The notes beneath the pieces were generated by a model, which saw only the letters and a program-made list of their open reading frames with translations, was not told the origin of the DNA and made no database searches. The translations under genes and the position numbers were made by a program. Below, in pieces: positions 17,354-26,823 of a stretch of 64,000 nt of DNA; the first letter of the stretch is position 1, and every line of letters begins with the position of its first letter. Source of the DNA: Lampropedia puyangensis (GTDB lineage Bacteria > Pseudomonadota > Gammaproteobacteria > Burkholderiales > Burkholderiaceae_C); the NCBI RefSeq assembly GCF_004833285.1, contig NZ_STFG01000002.1:62001-126000 (forward strand). Reading direction: 5' to 3'.

Positions 17354-18262
17354 ATGCATCACATCAACGTGCCTCCCTCTCAAAGACCCTTGGGTATAGC
17401 CGTGCTTGAACAAGCAGCGCAATCAGAATGGTCGGGTATCCGTGTGGAGTGGGTGCCCAGTATCGATTCCACCAATACCGAATTAATGCGCCGCGCTTCG
17501 CAGGGCGATATGCAGGCTTGCGTGCTGATGGCGCAGGAGCAAACCGCCGGACGTGGCCGCATGGGCAAGCCTTGGCACATGCATGCAGAGCAGGCTTTGG
17601 CACTGAGCATTGGGGTGCCCTTGAACCCGCGTGACTGGTCGGGGTTGTCTTTGGTGGTGGGCTTGGCGGTCGTGTCTGCCTTGACGCAATGGGCACGCCA
17701 AACGGGGGCTGCTGCGCCATCCCCTGCAGAGCGCTTGGGCTTGAAGTGGCCCAATGATGTGTGGCTCATGGCGCCAGATGGGCAAGGTCGCAAGATGGCT
17801 GGCATTTTGATTGAAACGGCAGGCAGAACGCTACCTGCTGCAAGCACTGGGGCAGGTTCGTTCAGTTCAGCGGCAACTTCATCCAGCCGCTATGCGGTGA
17901 TTGGCATGGGGGTCAACTTACGCCCCCAGGCACTTGAAGGTACATCGGTGCCGCCAGCCAACGTTCAGGAGTGGGCTGGGGCACCTGTCGAAGAACAGAC
18001 CCTCTTGGCGTTGTTGGTGCCCTCTGTGCTCAGTGCAGTGCGGCAATTTGAGCACGAGGGCTTTGCAGCCTACCAGCAGGCTTTCGCTGCCTGGGATTTG
18101 CTGGCAGGCAGGCCAGTGGCTTTAAGCGATGGTCGTGTAGGCGATGGTTTGGGGGTGGATGTGCAAGGCGAGTTGTTGGTGGCAATCGATGGACAGGTCG
18201 TATCGGTGACCAGTGGGGAAGTCAGTGTTCGTCCAGCCGTGGGCGGTTACAGGGGAGTGTAG
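17354..18262 (+). CDS. birA: Biotin--[acetyl-CoA-carboxylase] ligase
   Basis: 302 residues. The ligase core has STNTELMRRA (substrate loop), the biotinyl-AMP motif GRGRMGKPW (near 70) and KWPNDVWL (near 132), plus the small C-terminal domain. There is no N-terminal winged helix, so it is a monofunctional ligase and not the operon repressor. It attaches biotin to carrier lysines such as those of acetyl-CoA carboxylase and of the urea carboxylase at 28.9-32.5 kb. ATG 17354 is preferred: GGGAG lies eight bases before it, whereas a GTG at 17348 is too close. A Ser/Ala/Gly-rich insertion (about 155-180) is longer than in most homologues. Confidence 0.93.
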   Translation: MHHINVPPSQRPLGIAVLEQAAQSEWSGIRVEWVPSIDSTNTELMRRASQGDMQACVLMAQEQTAGRGRMGKPWHMHAEQALALSIGVPLNPRDWSGLSLVVGLAVVSALTQWARQTGAAAPSPAERLGLKWPNDVWLMAPDGQGRKMAGILIETAGRTLPAASTGAGSFSSAATSSSRYAVIGMGVNLRPQALEGTSVPPANVQEWAGAPVEEQTLLALLVPSVLSAVRQFEHEGFAAYQQAFAAWDLLAGRPVALSDGRVGDGLGVDVQGELLVAIDGQVVSVTSGEVSVRPAVGGYRGV

Positions 18263-18265
18263 GCA

Positions 18266-19192
18266 ATGTTGCGCATGGTGGTTGTGGTGTTGTTACTGGC
18301 CAATGGCCTGTATTTTGCGTGGGCGCAAGGGCATTTAGCGTCATTGGGGCAGATGGTGGGGTGGGGTGCATCTCCGACTTTGGAAGGGGCATCTGCCCCC
18401 ATCTCAGATTCCAGCGCAGAGACCCATACGCCCTTGAACCCTGACGCTATTGAGTGGCAGCTGCCTACGCAAGCGGTCAATCAACCAACTGTGCAATCGG
18501 CAGCCCAATCGACGGCGCCCGCCATTGCAGAGCCTGCTCCGCCGAATGTTGCTGTATCCCTAACTGCTGCGCCACAGGCGGATGCGGGCTCCGTAACGGC
18601 TGAAGCGGCTGCGCCAGAGCAGTCTGCCGATGTGGTGGTGCGGCCAGAGGAGCAAGTGTCTGTAGCCCAAGAGCAAAAGCCTCAGGAGAGCCCGCAACCG
18701 CAGCCCGAACCCGAGCGATCGTCTCCAGTCGCGGTTGCTGAAGCGCCAAAGCAATGCATGGCGATTGGCCCCTTTTCGCCTGAACAAATGGAGCCCATTC
18801 GTGCAAGCTTGCAAGGCATTGCACGCAACCAGTGGCGTATCGAAGATAGCCCCGTCAGTGGGCGGTGGATGGTGTTCTGGGGCGGCGCGAGTGATGAATT
18901 AGTGCTCAGTGCTCGCAAAGGGGAGTTGCAGAGCAAAGGGGTTTCGCATGAGCGCTTGCGCTCAAGCCCTGTTGGCATTGGTTTTTCTTTGGGGCGCTTT
19001 TCTTCCGAGGCTGCGGCACAACAGCACAAACGGGACATCGAGCGCAAAGGTATTCGTGGTACCAGTGTCGAAGTCGAGCGTGCACCTAGCACGGTCTATA
19101 CCATTGAATTTCCTGATTACGCGACCATCAAAGAGGTCGTACGCCGCGACTTGAGTCGTTATTTTGGTGCACGCAATTTGCAGGCCTGTTGA
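18266..19192 (+). CDS. SPOR-domain membrane protein
   Basis: 308 residues. One N-terminal membrane segment (MLRMVVVVLLLANGLYFAWA) is followed by a long, low-complexity Ala/Gln/Pro/Glu linker (about 40-165) and a C-terminal region of two beta-alpha-beta units (CMAIGPFSPEQ ... VGIGFSLGRFSSEAAAQQH) typical of SPOR domains, which bind denuded glycan strands at division septa. The start lies three bases after the birA stop, so the two are coupled. Betaproteobacterial birA genes are often followed by such a gene. Likely periplasmic with an inner-membrane anchor; a cell-division role is inferred. Confidence 0.8.
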   Translation: MLRMVVVVLLLANGLYFAWAQGHLASLGQMVGWGASPTLEGASAPISDSSAETHTPLNPDAIEWQLPTQAVNQPTVQSAAQSTAPAIAEPAPPNVAVSLTAAPQADAGSVTAEAAAPEQSADVVVRPEEQVSVAQEQKPQESPQPQPEPERSSPVAVAEAPKQCMAIGPFSPEQMEPIRASLQGIARNQWRIEDSPVSGRWMVFWGGASDELVLSARKGELQSKGVSHERLRSSPVGIGFSLGRFSSEAAAQQHKRDIERKGIRGTSVEVERAPSTVYTIEFPDYATIKEVVRRDLSRYFGARNLQAC

Positions 19193-19216
19193 GCTCAATG
19201 GTTTCGAAATGCTATT

Positions 19217-19255
19217 TAAGTGCTATTAAATTGTTTTAATAGCACTTATTTTTTT
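19217..19255 (+). terminator. Intrinsic terminator after the SPOR gene
   Basis: A 14-bp perfect stem, AAGTGCTATTAAA with TTTAATAGCACTT plus one more pair, and a four-base loop (TTGT, 19231-19234) are followed by seven Ts (19249-19255). It sits 25 bases past the stop at 19192. The reverse direction lacks a T tract, so it acts mainly on the plus strand. Confidence 0.9.
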
Positions 19256-19291
19256 ACTTGCTTACTTGCTTGCTTGCGAACGGTTGGTTAT

Positions 19292-20401
19292 TCAAGTAGA
19301 GGTCTCTTTATAGGCTGCAAACCGATCTGCACCGCCCGCTGTTTCAACTGCAGGTGTGAGCTTGCGGCGCTTTTCTGTAGACACAGCTTTGGCAATGGCG
19401 CCTATGTGGTCAGGCGTGGTGCCACAGCAGCCCCCGACAATGTTGACCAAGCCCTCAGCGGCGAATTCATGCACCAAACGGCTGGTGACCTCAGGGGTTT
19501 CATCAAAGCCTGTGTCGCTCATCGGGTTGGGCAAGCCTGCATTGGGATAGCAACTGATATAGGTATCCTTGGCGACGTTGGCCAATTCCTGGATGTAGGG
19601 GCGCATCAATGCAGCGCCCAAGGCGCAATTGAGACCGATGGCCAGTGGCTGCACATGGCGCACGCTGTACCAGAAGGCCGACACCGTCTGTCCAGACAGA
19701 ATGCGGCCAGACGCATCGGTTACCGTGCCACTGATGATGATGGGCAAGCGCTCGCCTGTTTGTTCAAACGCCTGTTCTACCGCAAACAATGCAGCCTTGG
19801 CATTGAGCGTGTCGAAGATGGTTTCGACCAGAATCACGTCGCACCCACCCTCAATCAGTGCCAGGGTTTGTTCCAGATAGGCTTGGCGCAGGGTTTCAAA
19901 GTCGACATTGCGCGCGCCCGGGTCGTTCACGTCTGGGCTGATACTGGCAGTTTTTGGGGTAGGGCCGAGGGCGCCTGCTGCAAATCGGGGCTTGTCTGGT
20001 GTGCTGAATTTGTCGCATGCGGCACGGGCCAACTGCGCTGAGCGCAGGTTCATCTCGCGCGCTAAATCGGCCATGCCGTAGTCTTCTTGCGCCACGGTGG
20101 TGGCGCCAAATGTGTTGGTTTCGATCAAATCTGCACCAGCAGCCAGGTAGCCTTCATGGATGCTACTGATGACATCCGGGCGGGTGAGCGAGAGTAGCTC
20201 GTTATTGCCTTTGACGTCACGGGGGAAATCGGTAAAACGGCTTCCTGCTGCGTGGGGGCCGTTGTAGCCTTCGCCGCGGTACTGGGCTTCGCCCAGCTTG
20301 AAGCGCTGGATCATGGTTCCCATGGCTCCATCCAAGATGGCAATGCGCTGTTGCAAGATTGAGGGCAGCGCTTGGCCGCGGGTGTAGGCGAGTGATGGCA
20401 T
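19292..20401 (-). CDS. metH: Methionine synthase, homocysteine S-methyltransferase half
   Basis: 369 residues covering only the first module of cobalamin-dependent Met[12 protein letters not shown] at the start, then zinc ligands Cys in LNCALGA (about 259) and the pair in [10 protein letters not shown] (about 325-326), which bind and activate homocysteine. In many Burkholderiales metH is split, with the pterin, B12 and activation modules in a second gene next door. Here the next gene downstream is the convergent SPOR gene, so the second half must lie elsewhere. The upstream sequence has a TACAAT element ending eight bases before the ATG and no ribosome binding site, consistent with a leaderless mRNA. 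Confidence 0.93.
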   Translation of the reverse strand: MPSLAYTRGQALPSILQQRIAILDGAMGTMIQRFKLGEAQYRGEGYNGPHAAGSRFTDFPRDVKGNNELLSLTRPDVISSIHEGYLAAGADLIETNTFGATTVAQEDYGMADLAREMNLRSAQLARAACDKFSTPDKPRFAAGALGPTPKTASISPDVNDPGARNVDFETLRQAYLEQTLALIEGGCDVILVETIFDTLNAKAALFAVEQAFEQTGERLPIIISGTVTDASGRILSGQTVSAFWYSVRHVQPLAIGLNCALGAALMRPYIQELANVAKDTYISCYPNAGLPNPMSDTGFDETPEVTSRLVHEFAAEGLVNIVGGCCGTTPDHIGAIAKAVSTEKRRKLTPAVETAGGADRFAAYKETST

Positions 20402-20409
20402 AGGCCAGT

Positions 20410-20415
20410 ATTGTA
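20410..20415 (-). promoter_or_regulatory. Possible leaderless -10 element for metH
   Basis: On the minus strand the hexamer TACAAT ends eight bases before the metH ATG, which places the predicted transcription start at or next to the start codon. No ribosome binding site is present. The -35 is weak. Confidence 0.35.
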
Positions 20416-20568
20416 GGCGCGCATGCTTGTCTTCGCAGGGGTGGGGAGGCGGCCATTTGCACTGCTATTGAAGGCACAAGACGGCGTAGGGTGCAGGATC
20501 AATGGGGGATAGCATGGGCATGGGGAGTGGCAAAAATCACGCTTGTTTTTAAGGCTGTTGAACAAGCG

Positions 20569-20652
20569 TATACTCGCGCCCCTTTTGAGGCCGGAGCGCG
20601 CACGCCGAAATGTCAAAAATTCTTACAGAATTTGGTTGGACGGGGCTTTTTT
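20569..20652 (+). ncRNA. Possible small RNA with its own promoter and terminator
   Basis: A TATACT hexamer at 20569-20574 would start transcription near 20580. GCCCC (20578-20582) can pair with GGGGC (20642-20646), which is directly followed by six Ts (20647-20652), as in an intrinsic terminator closing a long stem. Inside, AAATTCT (20617-20623) pairs with AGAATTT (20627-20633). The -35 is not obvious (TTGTTT lies 20 bases upstream). The total RNA would be about 75 nt. No known family recognised. Confidence 0.3.
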
Positions 20653-20777
20653 CGTCGTCATATTAGCTTGTAAACCTTGCCATCATTGAGTTTGTCATTG
20701 AAGGCTGGCGCCAGTACTAAGCTGAAAGCGCGAAGCCTTTGCGCAAAGCCTTACCATGCCTGGAAATTAATAATTAT

Positions 20778-20830
20778 TTGAAATCACTATATTTAGTGTT
20801 TTTGTTATTTTCAGACACTACCGGTAGTGT
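20778..20830 (+). promoter_or_regulatory. nrd promoter with two NrdR boxes
   Basis: Two 16-base palindromic boxes: TCACTATATTTAGTGT (20784-20799) and the perfect palindrome ACACTACCGGTAGTGT (20815-20830). Their starts are 31 bp apart, i.e. three helical turns, the arrangement known for the ATP-cone repressor NrdR at ribonucleotide reductase promoters. A TTGAAA (20778-20783) and an AT-rich -10 region (about 20803) overlap the boxes. NrdR would repress when dATP is high. The nrdR gene itself is not in the window. Confidence 0.85.
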
Positions 20831-20951
20831 TTTGTGTGCGTGGCGTGGTACCATTGATCCCGTTGCGCACAGACTGTTTTTGGTGCGCTTTTTCGCGGCC
20901 CTCCGTGGTTGCGAAGCCTTGTTTACATTGCATTCAAAGGAGCCTTTTCTC

Positions 20952-21182
20952 ATGCAGGTCACGGTTTACAGCACCCCTTCATGCGTTCAATGCACGGCCA
21001 CGTATCGTGCGCTGGATAGACAGGGTATCGCTTATGAAGTGGTTGACTTGAGCCAAGATACGGCTGCAATGGAGAAGGTCAAGGCATTGGGTTATTCCCA
21101 AGCTCCCGTCGTTATGGCTGGTAACGAGCATTGGAGCGGTTTTCGCCCAGACAAAATCGGCAGCTTGACGGCCGCTGTCTGA
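20952..21182 (+). CDS. nrdH: Glutaredoxin-like electron donor NrdH
   Basis: 76 residues, usual NrdH size. The redox pair is Cys11-Val-Gln-Cys14, as in NrdH proteins, and the C-terminal WSGFRPDKI segment is the NrdH signature that distinguishes it from glutaredoxins and lets thioredoxin reductase reduce it. It supplies electrons to the class Ib ribonucleotide reductase NrdE. AAAGGAG lies about nine bases upstream of ATG 20952. First gene of the nrd operon. Confidence 0.95.
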   Translation: MQVTVYSTPSCVQCTATYRALDRQGIAYEVVDLSQDTAAMEKVKALGYSQAPVVMAGNEHWSGFRPDKIGSLTAAV

Positions 21183-21272
21183 TGGCTTTTCTCCGTAATT
21201 GGGGAAATAACGAAAGAAGCTGAATTTTTTTGTGGTTTGCAGAGTGTTTGCTGCACATAAAAGGCGAAAACC

Positions 21273-21698
21273 ATGTTGGTGTACTTTTCCAGTGTGTCTG
21301 AGAATACCCATCGGTTCGTACAGAAGTTAGATGTACCAGCCAAGCGCATCCCTTTGAAGCCCGATGAGGCTGCCCAGTGGCTGGTCGATGCGCCCTATAT
21401 TTTGGTGGTGCCATCGTATGGCGGTGGCAGCATTCAAGGTGCAGTCCCCAAGCCGGTTATTCAGTTTCTCAACCAAGAGCACAACCGTGGCCTGATTCGT
21501 GGCGTCATTGCCGCAGGCAATACCAACTTTGGTACCGCCTACTGTATTGCTGGCACGATCATTGCGCAAAAGTGCCAGGTGCCCTTGATGTACAAGTTTG
21601 AATTGCTGGGCACACCAGATGATGTAGCCAAAGTGCGTCAAGGGGTGTTGGCGTTTTTTGCCCCGCACGACTGCGCAGATGCCTGCGCTGCTTCCTGA
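21273..21698 (+). CDS. nrdI: Flavodoxin-like NrdI
   Basis: 141 residues. The start [18 protein letters not shown] is the FMN-phosphate loop of NrdI, followed by PSYGGG and [15 protein letters not shown], both NrdI-typical. NrdI is the flavoprotein that supplies the oxidant for building the dimanganese-tyrosyl radical of NrdF. The gene lies between nrdH and nrdE, 90 bp after nrdH. The C-terminal [10 protein letters not shown] tail is Cys-containing and unconserved. Confidence 0.95.
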   Translation: MLVYFSSVSENTHRFVQKLDVPAKRIPLKPDEAAQWLVDAPYILVVPSYGGGSIQGAVPKPVIQFLNQEHNRGLIRGVIAAGNTNFGTAYCIAGTIIAQKCQVPLMYKFELLGTPDDVAKVRQGVLAFFAPHDCADACAAS

Positions 21699-21738
21699 TC
21701 TCAGGTACGCAGCCTTCGGTGAATTTTTTTCCGCATTA

Positions 21739-21767
21739 GAGAAAATGCTCTGATTTTCTTGTTTTTT
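21739..21767 (+). terminator. Weak AT-rich hairpin with T run between nrdI and nrdE
   Basis: GAGAAAAT (21739-21746) can pair with ATTTTCTT (21753-21760), followed by GTTTTTT. The stem is mostly A-T, so at best it attenuates transcription into nrdE. Confidence 0.3.
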
Positions 21768-21802
21768 GAGAATTTTTATTGTTTTTTAAGATTGGACGCG
21801 AC

Positions 21803-24001
21803 ATGTCTTCTGCCACCGTACACGCCCTTCGTCCGAATGAAGAACCCGTTGCTCAAGTGGTGGGTAAATCGCCTGCCACCAAAGAGGAAATGGAGCTGGA
21901 CTACCACGCTCTCAATGCCATGCTCAACCTGTTTGGGCCCAACGGTGAAATTCAGCTCGACAAGGACCGTCTGGCAGCGCGCCAATACTTCTTGCAGCAC
22001 GTGAACCAAAATACCGTGTTTTTCCATAATTTGAAGGAAAAACTCGATTACCTCGTCGAAAAAGGCTATTACGAAGGCGAAGTGCTTGCGCAATACAACT
22101 TTGCTTTTATTCAGAAGCTGTGGGATGCCGCTTGGGCGCAGAAATTCCGCTTCCCGACCTTCTTGGGCGCGTTCAAGTACTACACCAGCTACACGCTGAA
22201 AACCTTTGATGGCAAGCGCTATCTTGAGCGTTATGAAGACCGCGTGTGCATGGTCGCACTGGCACTGGCGCAAGGCAATGAGCAAACGGCGATGGAGCTG
22301 ATGCTGGAGATCATCTCTGGTCGCTTCCAGCCCGCCACGCCCACCTTCCTCAACTGCGGTAAGAAACAACGCGGTGAGCTGGTTTCGTGCTTTTTGCTGC
22401 GCATTGAAGACAATATGGAGTCGATTGGCCGCTCCATCAATTCAGCACTGCAACTCTCCAAGCGTGGTGGTGGCGTGGCGTTTTGCCTGACCAATGTGCG
22501 TGAAGCTGGTGCGCCGATCAAGCACATCGAGAACCAATCCTCCGGCGTGATTCCGATCATGAAGCTGCTGGAAGATGCGTTCTCTTACGCCAACCAGCTC
22601 GGCGCACGCCAAGGCGCAGGTGCGGTGTATATGAGCGCGCACCACCCCGATATTCTGAAATTCCTCGACACCAAGCGTGAGAACGCGGACGAGAAAATCC
22701 GCATCAAAACCTTGTCGCTGGGCGTGGTGATTCCAGATATCACGTTTGAACTCGCCAAAAACAACGAGGACATGTACTTGTTCTCGCCTTATGACGTGCA
22801 GCGCGTGTACGGCGTGCCCATGTCCGATATTTCGGTCAGCGAGAAATACCGCGAGATGGTGGACAACCCCAACATCCGCAAAAAGAAAATCAACGCCCGC
22901 GAGTTCTTCCAAACTCTGGCGGAAATCCAGTTTGAATCCGGTTACCCGTACATCATGTTTGAAGATACGGTCAACCGCGCCAACCCGATCAAAGGCCGCA
23001 TCAATATGAGCAACCTCTGCTCTGAGATTTTGCAGGTCAATGAACCATCTGTGTACGACGACGATTTGGGTTACGAAACCATCGGCAAGGATATTTCTTG
23101 CAACCTCGGTTCGCTCAATATCGCCAAAACCATGGATTCGCCCGACTTTGCCAAGTCCGTCGAAGTGGCGATTCGCGCGCTGTCGTCCGTGTCTGACCAA
23201 AGCCATATCAGCTCGGTGCCTTCTATCGAGAAAGGCAATGACGATTCCCACGCCATCGGTTTGGGGCAAATGAACCTGCACGGCTATCTGGCGCGTGAGA
23301 AGATTTACTACGGCAGTGAAGAAGGAATCGACTTCACCGACCTGTACTTCTACACAATCACTTACCACGCCATCAAAGCGTCGAACAAAATCGCCATCGA
23401 AACCGGCAAGACCTTCAAAGGCTTTGCCGATTCCAAATACGCCAGCGGCGAATACTTTGACAAGTACATCTTCCAGAAGTACGAGCCCAAAACACAGAAA
23501 GTGCGCGAGCTGTTCTTGAAGTCCGGCATCGCCATTCCCACGCAAGACGATTGGAAAGCCCTCAAAGCCTCGGTACAAGAACACGGCATCTACAACCAGA
23601 ACCTGCAGGCCATTCCGCCGACTGGCTCGATCTCGTACATCAACAACTCCACGTCGAGCATTCACCCGATTGTGGCGAAGATCGAAATTCGTAAAGAAGG
23701 CAAAGTCGGCCGCGTGTACTACCCTGCGCCATATCTGGCGGCAGACAACTTGGATTACTACCAAGATGCCTATGAAATCGGCCCAGAGAAAATCATCGAT
23801 ACCTACGCCGCCGCCACCAAACACGTGGACCAAGGCCTGTCGCTGACACTGTTCTTCCGCGACACCGCCACCACCCGCGATGTGAACAAAGCACAAATCT
23901 ACGCTTGGCGCAAAGGCATCAAAACCATTTACTACATCCGCCTGCGCCAAATGGCGTTGGAAGGCACTGAGGTTGAGGGCTGCGTTTCTTGCACGTTGTG
24001 A
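21803..24001 (+). CDS. nrdE: Class Ib ribonucleotide reductase catalytic subunit NrdE
   Basis: 732 residues. Recognisable class I motifs: [13 protein letters not shown], a thiyl-radical region [14 protein letters not shown], the [13 protein letters not shown] loop, and a C-terminal EGCVSCTL with the redox-active Cys pair reduced by NrdH. It lacks the N-terminal ATP-cone typical of NrdA, in line with class Ib. It reduces ribonucleoside diphosphates to deoxy forms in the cytosol. The start at 21803 ([10 protein letters not shown]) is preferred over a TTG at 21779. Expected to act with NrdF (25393), which in this operon is separated from it by three other genes. Confidence 0.96.
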   Translation: MSSATVHALRPNEEPVAQVVGKSPATKEEMELDYHALNAMLNLFGPNGEIQLDKDRLAARQYFLQHVNQNTVFFHNLKEKLDYLVEKGYYEGEVLAQYNFAFIQKLWDAAWAQKFRFPTFLGAFKYYTSYTLKTFDGKRYLERYEDRVCMVALALAQGNEQTAMELMLEIISGRFQPATPTFLNCGKKQRGELVSCFLLRIEDNMESIGRSINSALQLSKRGGGVAFCLTNVREAGAPIKHIENQSSGVIPIMKLLEDAFSYANQLGARQGAGAVYMSAHHPDILKFLDTKRENADEKIRIKTLSLGVVIPDITFELAKNNEDMYLFSPYDVQRVYGVPMSDISVSEKYREMVDNPNIRKKKINAREFFQTLAEIQFESGYPYIMFEDTVNRANPIKGRINMSNLCSEILQVNEPSVYDDDLGYETIGKDISCNLGSLNIAKTMDSPDFAKSVEVAIRALSSVSDQSHISSVPSIEKGNDDSHAIGLGQMNLHGYLAREKIYYGSEEGIDFTDLYFYTITYHAIKASNKIAIETGKTFKGFADSKYASGEYFDKYIFQKYEPKTQKVRELFLKSGIAIPTQDDWKALKASVQEHGIYNQNLQAIPPTGSISYINNSTSSIHPIVAKIEIRKEGKVGRVYYPAPYLAADNLDYYQDAYEIGPEKIIDTYAAATKHVDQGLSLTLFFRDTATTRDVNKAQIYAWRKGIKTIYYIRLRQMALEGTEVEGCVSCTL

Positions 24002-24013
24002 TGAGTGTGCAAG

Positions 24014-24601
24014 ATGGCTATTGGTAGATACGTTCAAATAGCCTGCTTGAGCTTATTTGTCTCAGGCTGCGCATCGTATTTCAAAGCCATGCAAGGTCCC
24101 AAAGATCATTTGGGGCTTGGCCAGTGGAAACATGTCAGCACAACCACTCTGGGGACATACAGAAAATTTGAGATAGGTGCTATTGACTTTGATCGAGGTG
24201 CTGCGGCTTTCACAATTGAAGGCTTTCCACTCGGGAAGTATTGGCTTGCCTTTGATGGGCAGTCGCAAGAGTGCAATGAACTGCTACGGAAAGTGCGGAT
24301 TGATTACTCAGTGACGGTTGTTGGAAGGATTCCTTCTGTGAGTCGTGCGAACGGATATATCTATTGGCCAGCATCACAGTATGCGATGCCTCCTCGCGAA
24401 AATGTTTTTGTTGTCAATGACGGTTCTGTGAAGGCTGAGCCTAGGCCGCTGTACAAGTCTTTAAATCAAGACATGTTTGAACTAGAACCGGATTTGAAAT
24501 ACAGACTGCAGGTAACGACAAAAATCGATCAGGACGTGTTAAAAAATACGGTCGTTGATTGCCGACTGAAGGCTAAATTTTTTTATTACATTGATCCTTG
24601 A
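24014..24601 (+). CDS. Putative lipoprotein of unknown function
   Basis: 195 residues. The N-terminus MAIGRYVQIACLSLFVSGC is a lipoprotein signal peptide with a lipobox V-S-G-C, so the mature protein would be anchored through Cys19. The rest shows no motif I recognise; it ends in a DCRLKAKFFYYIDP strand and has the look of a small beta-rich periplasmic domain. An in-frame GTG at 24005 is an alternative start. Base composition is lower in GC than nrdE and nrdF, hinting at later insertion into the nrd operon. Starts about 12 bp after the nrdE stop. Function unknown. Confidence 0.7.
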   Translation: MAIGRYVQIACLSLFVSGCASYFKAMQGPKDHLGLGQWKHVSTTTLGTYRKFEIGAIDFDRGAAAFTIEGFPLGKYWLAFDGQSQECNELLRKVRIDYSVTVVGRIPSVSRANGYIYWPASQYAMPPRENVFVVNDGSVKAEPRPLYKSLNQDMFELEPDLKYRLQVTTKIDQDVLKNTVVDCRLKAKFFYYIDP

Positions 24602-24613
24602 TTTTTTTTGCCC

Positions 24614-24991
24614 ATGCCCCAAGTCACCCTCGAATACACCGCGAATCTCCCGATTCAACCTGCCAAACTGCTCACCGCAGTCAATGCGGCGTTGTTTGCG
24701 ACTGGTCAGTTCAAACTGCCCCAAGACATTAAAAGTCGTGCACGCGCTTTAGAGGTCTTTGCCGTCGGTGATGACCTGCCCAACCAAGCGTTTGTGCATT
24801 TGCAGATTGCCGTGTTGGATGGTCGCAGCATTGAAGTCCGCAGGCAGATTGCGGATGCGGGCTTGGCTGCATTGCAGCAAGCGATGGATTGGGATGCCTT
24901 GCCTTTGCAGGTGCAATTGGGCGCAGAAGTGAAAGAGATGACGCTGGCCACATATGCCCGCGTTAAAAACACACCGCAAGCGGCCGCTTAA
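24614..24991 (+). CDS. 5-carboxymethyl-2-hydroxymuconate isomerase family (tautomerase fold)
   Basis: 125 residues starting MPQVTLEYTANL, with the catalytic Pro directly after Met, as in CHMI and other tautomerase-superfamily enzymes. Further CHMI-typical stretches are the VNAALFATGQF helix, DIKSRA and FVHLQIAVLDGRSIEVR. In homoprotocatechuate breakdown CHMI isomerises a muconate intermediate, but no other gene of that pathway is nearby. The ATG at 24614 is preferred over a TTG at 24608 because Pro must be residue 2. It sits inside the nrd operon, just after the lipoprotein gene. Confidence 0.8.
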   Translation: MPQVTLEYTANLPIQPAKLLTAVNAALFATGQFKLPQDIKSRARALEVFAVGDDLPNQAFVHLQIAVLDGRSIEVRRQIADAGLAALQQAMDWDALPLQVQLGAEVKEMTLATYARVKNTPQAAA

Positions 24992-25014
24992 AGTCGTTAT
25001 TGATAAGGATTGGT

Positions 25015-25302
25015 ATGCCTACTGTTCGCAACAATACGGCCGCAGGCCGTTATGAAATCTATTTAGACGACGGTACCGAAGCGGGTTTTGCCGATTACCG
25101 CGTGCGCGGCAAGCAGGTGGAGTTGCCGCATACGGTGGTCAAACCCGAATTCAATGGCCAAGGTTTGGCTGCGCAACTGGTGCAAACGGCGTTGGAAGAC
25201 ATTCAGGCCAATGGTCAGTGCGTGGTGCCCTCGTGCTCGTATGTGGAGGCGTATATCCGTCGCAAGCCACAGTGGCAAAGCTTGTTGTGCAGTATTGATT
25301 GA
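25015..25302 (+). CDS. Small GNAT-type N-acetyltransferase (YjdJ-like)
   Basis: 95 residues. The single conserved block (HTVVKPEFNGQGLAAQLVQ, then VVPSCSYVEAYIRRKPQW) is the short acetyl-CoA binding module of the YjdJ-like family. The acetyl-CoA pyrophosphate loop is FNGQGLA. Substrate unknown. AAGGATT lies just before ATG 25015; a TTG at 25000 is less likely. Located between nrdE and nrdF in the same orientation. Confidence 0.85.
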   Translation: MPTVRNNTAAGRYEIYLDDGTEAGFADYRVRGKQVELPHTVVKPEFNGQGLAAQLVQTALEDIQANGQCVVPSCSYVEAYIRRKPQWQSLLCSID

Positions 25303-25377
25303 GCGTGCGTTTTTTTGTTTGAAGCGAGCCCGTTGTTGACGTGTGTGTTGACAAGGGCTTTTGTCCTTTATTTTTGA

Positions 25378-26382
<1,005 letters not shown>

Positions 26383-26391
26383 AGGCTGGCT

Positions 26392-26411
26392 CTTGGCGGC
26401 TAGCTGCCAAG
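26392..26411 (+). terminator. Hairpin directly after nrdF
   Basis: CTTGGCGGC, loop TA, GCTGCCAAG forms a nine-bp stem with one G-T pair, starting nine bases after the nrdF stop. No T tract follows, so it may protect the 3' end rather than terminate. Confidence 0.45.
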
Positions 26412-26420
26412 CCTAGGCAT

Positions 26421-26548
26421 TAAGAGCGGGTAACACAACCCTTGTACGTCGAAAGCAAAACCTTGTCGTACTACTCGTACTGCCTGCGGTTTTGCGCCTA
26501 GTCTCAACCGCAAACCTTTGGTTTGCTGGGTTGTGTTAGCCGCTCTAA
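26421..26548 (+). repeat. Structured intergenic repeat, copy C
   Basis: The best-folding copy. Outer helix: 26423-26441 with 26528-26546, 18 of 19 paired. Helix 2: GCAAAACC (26455-26462) with GGTTTTGC (26488-26495), enclosing a loop that holds GTAC twice. Helix 3: GCAAACC (26510-26516), loop TTT, GGTTTGC (26520-26526). Together they make a three-way junction. The GAGCGG...CCGCTC ends are flanked by TAA on both sides. The core is identical to copy B over 65 bases. Confidence 0.88.
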
Positions 26549-26565
26549 GCCTGCGACCTCTCTCC

Positions 26566-26606
26566 AACACCTTGCAAGGTATGTGCTTTGCAAGGTGTTT
26601 TGGTTT
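26566..26606 (+). terminator. Twelve-bp hairpin with a following T-rich stretch
   Basis: AACACCTTGCAA (26566-26577) pairs perfectly with TTGCAAGGTGTT (26588-26599) across a ten-base loop; TTTGGTTT follows. It is likely the real end of the nrd transcript. Confidence 0.6.
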
Positions 26607-26760
26607 GCACGAAACAGTAACCTGTACCAGCAATTTGCGCTGCCGTTGTGCATGCACAAAGCAAGGGCACCCCAAAGCAGTGCCTACTGCACCAAACCGT
26701 GGCAATGGGCTTACAGGCAAGAAGGCAGAGAGCGCCGATTCAGGCTAGGTTGGAACGGTT

Positions 26761-26823
26761 GGTATACCCCACAAGGCATGGCATTGAATTTGCTTTAAGA
26801 GAAGGAATTCCATCTGGTATACA
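26761..26823 (+). promoter_or_regulatory. Candidate GntR operators upstream of the urea carboxylase operon
   Basis: Two palindromic sites, GGTATACC (26761-26768) and TGGTATACA (26815-26823), have centres exactly 55 bp apart (about five helical turns). GTATAC-type palindromes are typical targets of FCD-class GntR regulators, and such a regulator is encoded downstream at 32626. Binding is inferred. Confidence 0.45.

Larger units (their letters stand above)
20402..20951. other. Divergent regulatory region between metH and nrdH
   Basis: About 550 bases with no credible protein gene. It contains a likely metH -10 element (20410-20415, minus), a possible small RNA (about 20580-20652), and the NrdR-regulated nrd promoter (20778-20830). 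The 120 bases after the second NrdR box form a long leader to nrdH with no recognised riboswitch. Confidence 0.6.

Noticed and set aside
20730-20950. GCGAAGCC words near 20737 and 20908 resembling part of repeat copy A
   Set aside because: Only eight to eleven bases match, without the partner strands of the helices.
22442-24037. A 531-codon open frame antisense to nrdE
   Set aside because: It mirrors a strongly conserved gene; the encoded sequence has no recognisable domain and follows from nrdE codon bias.
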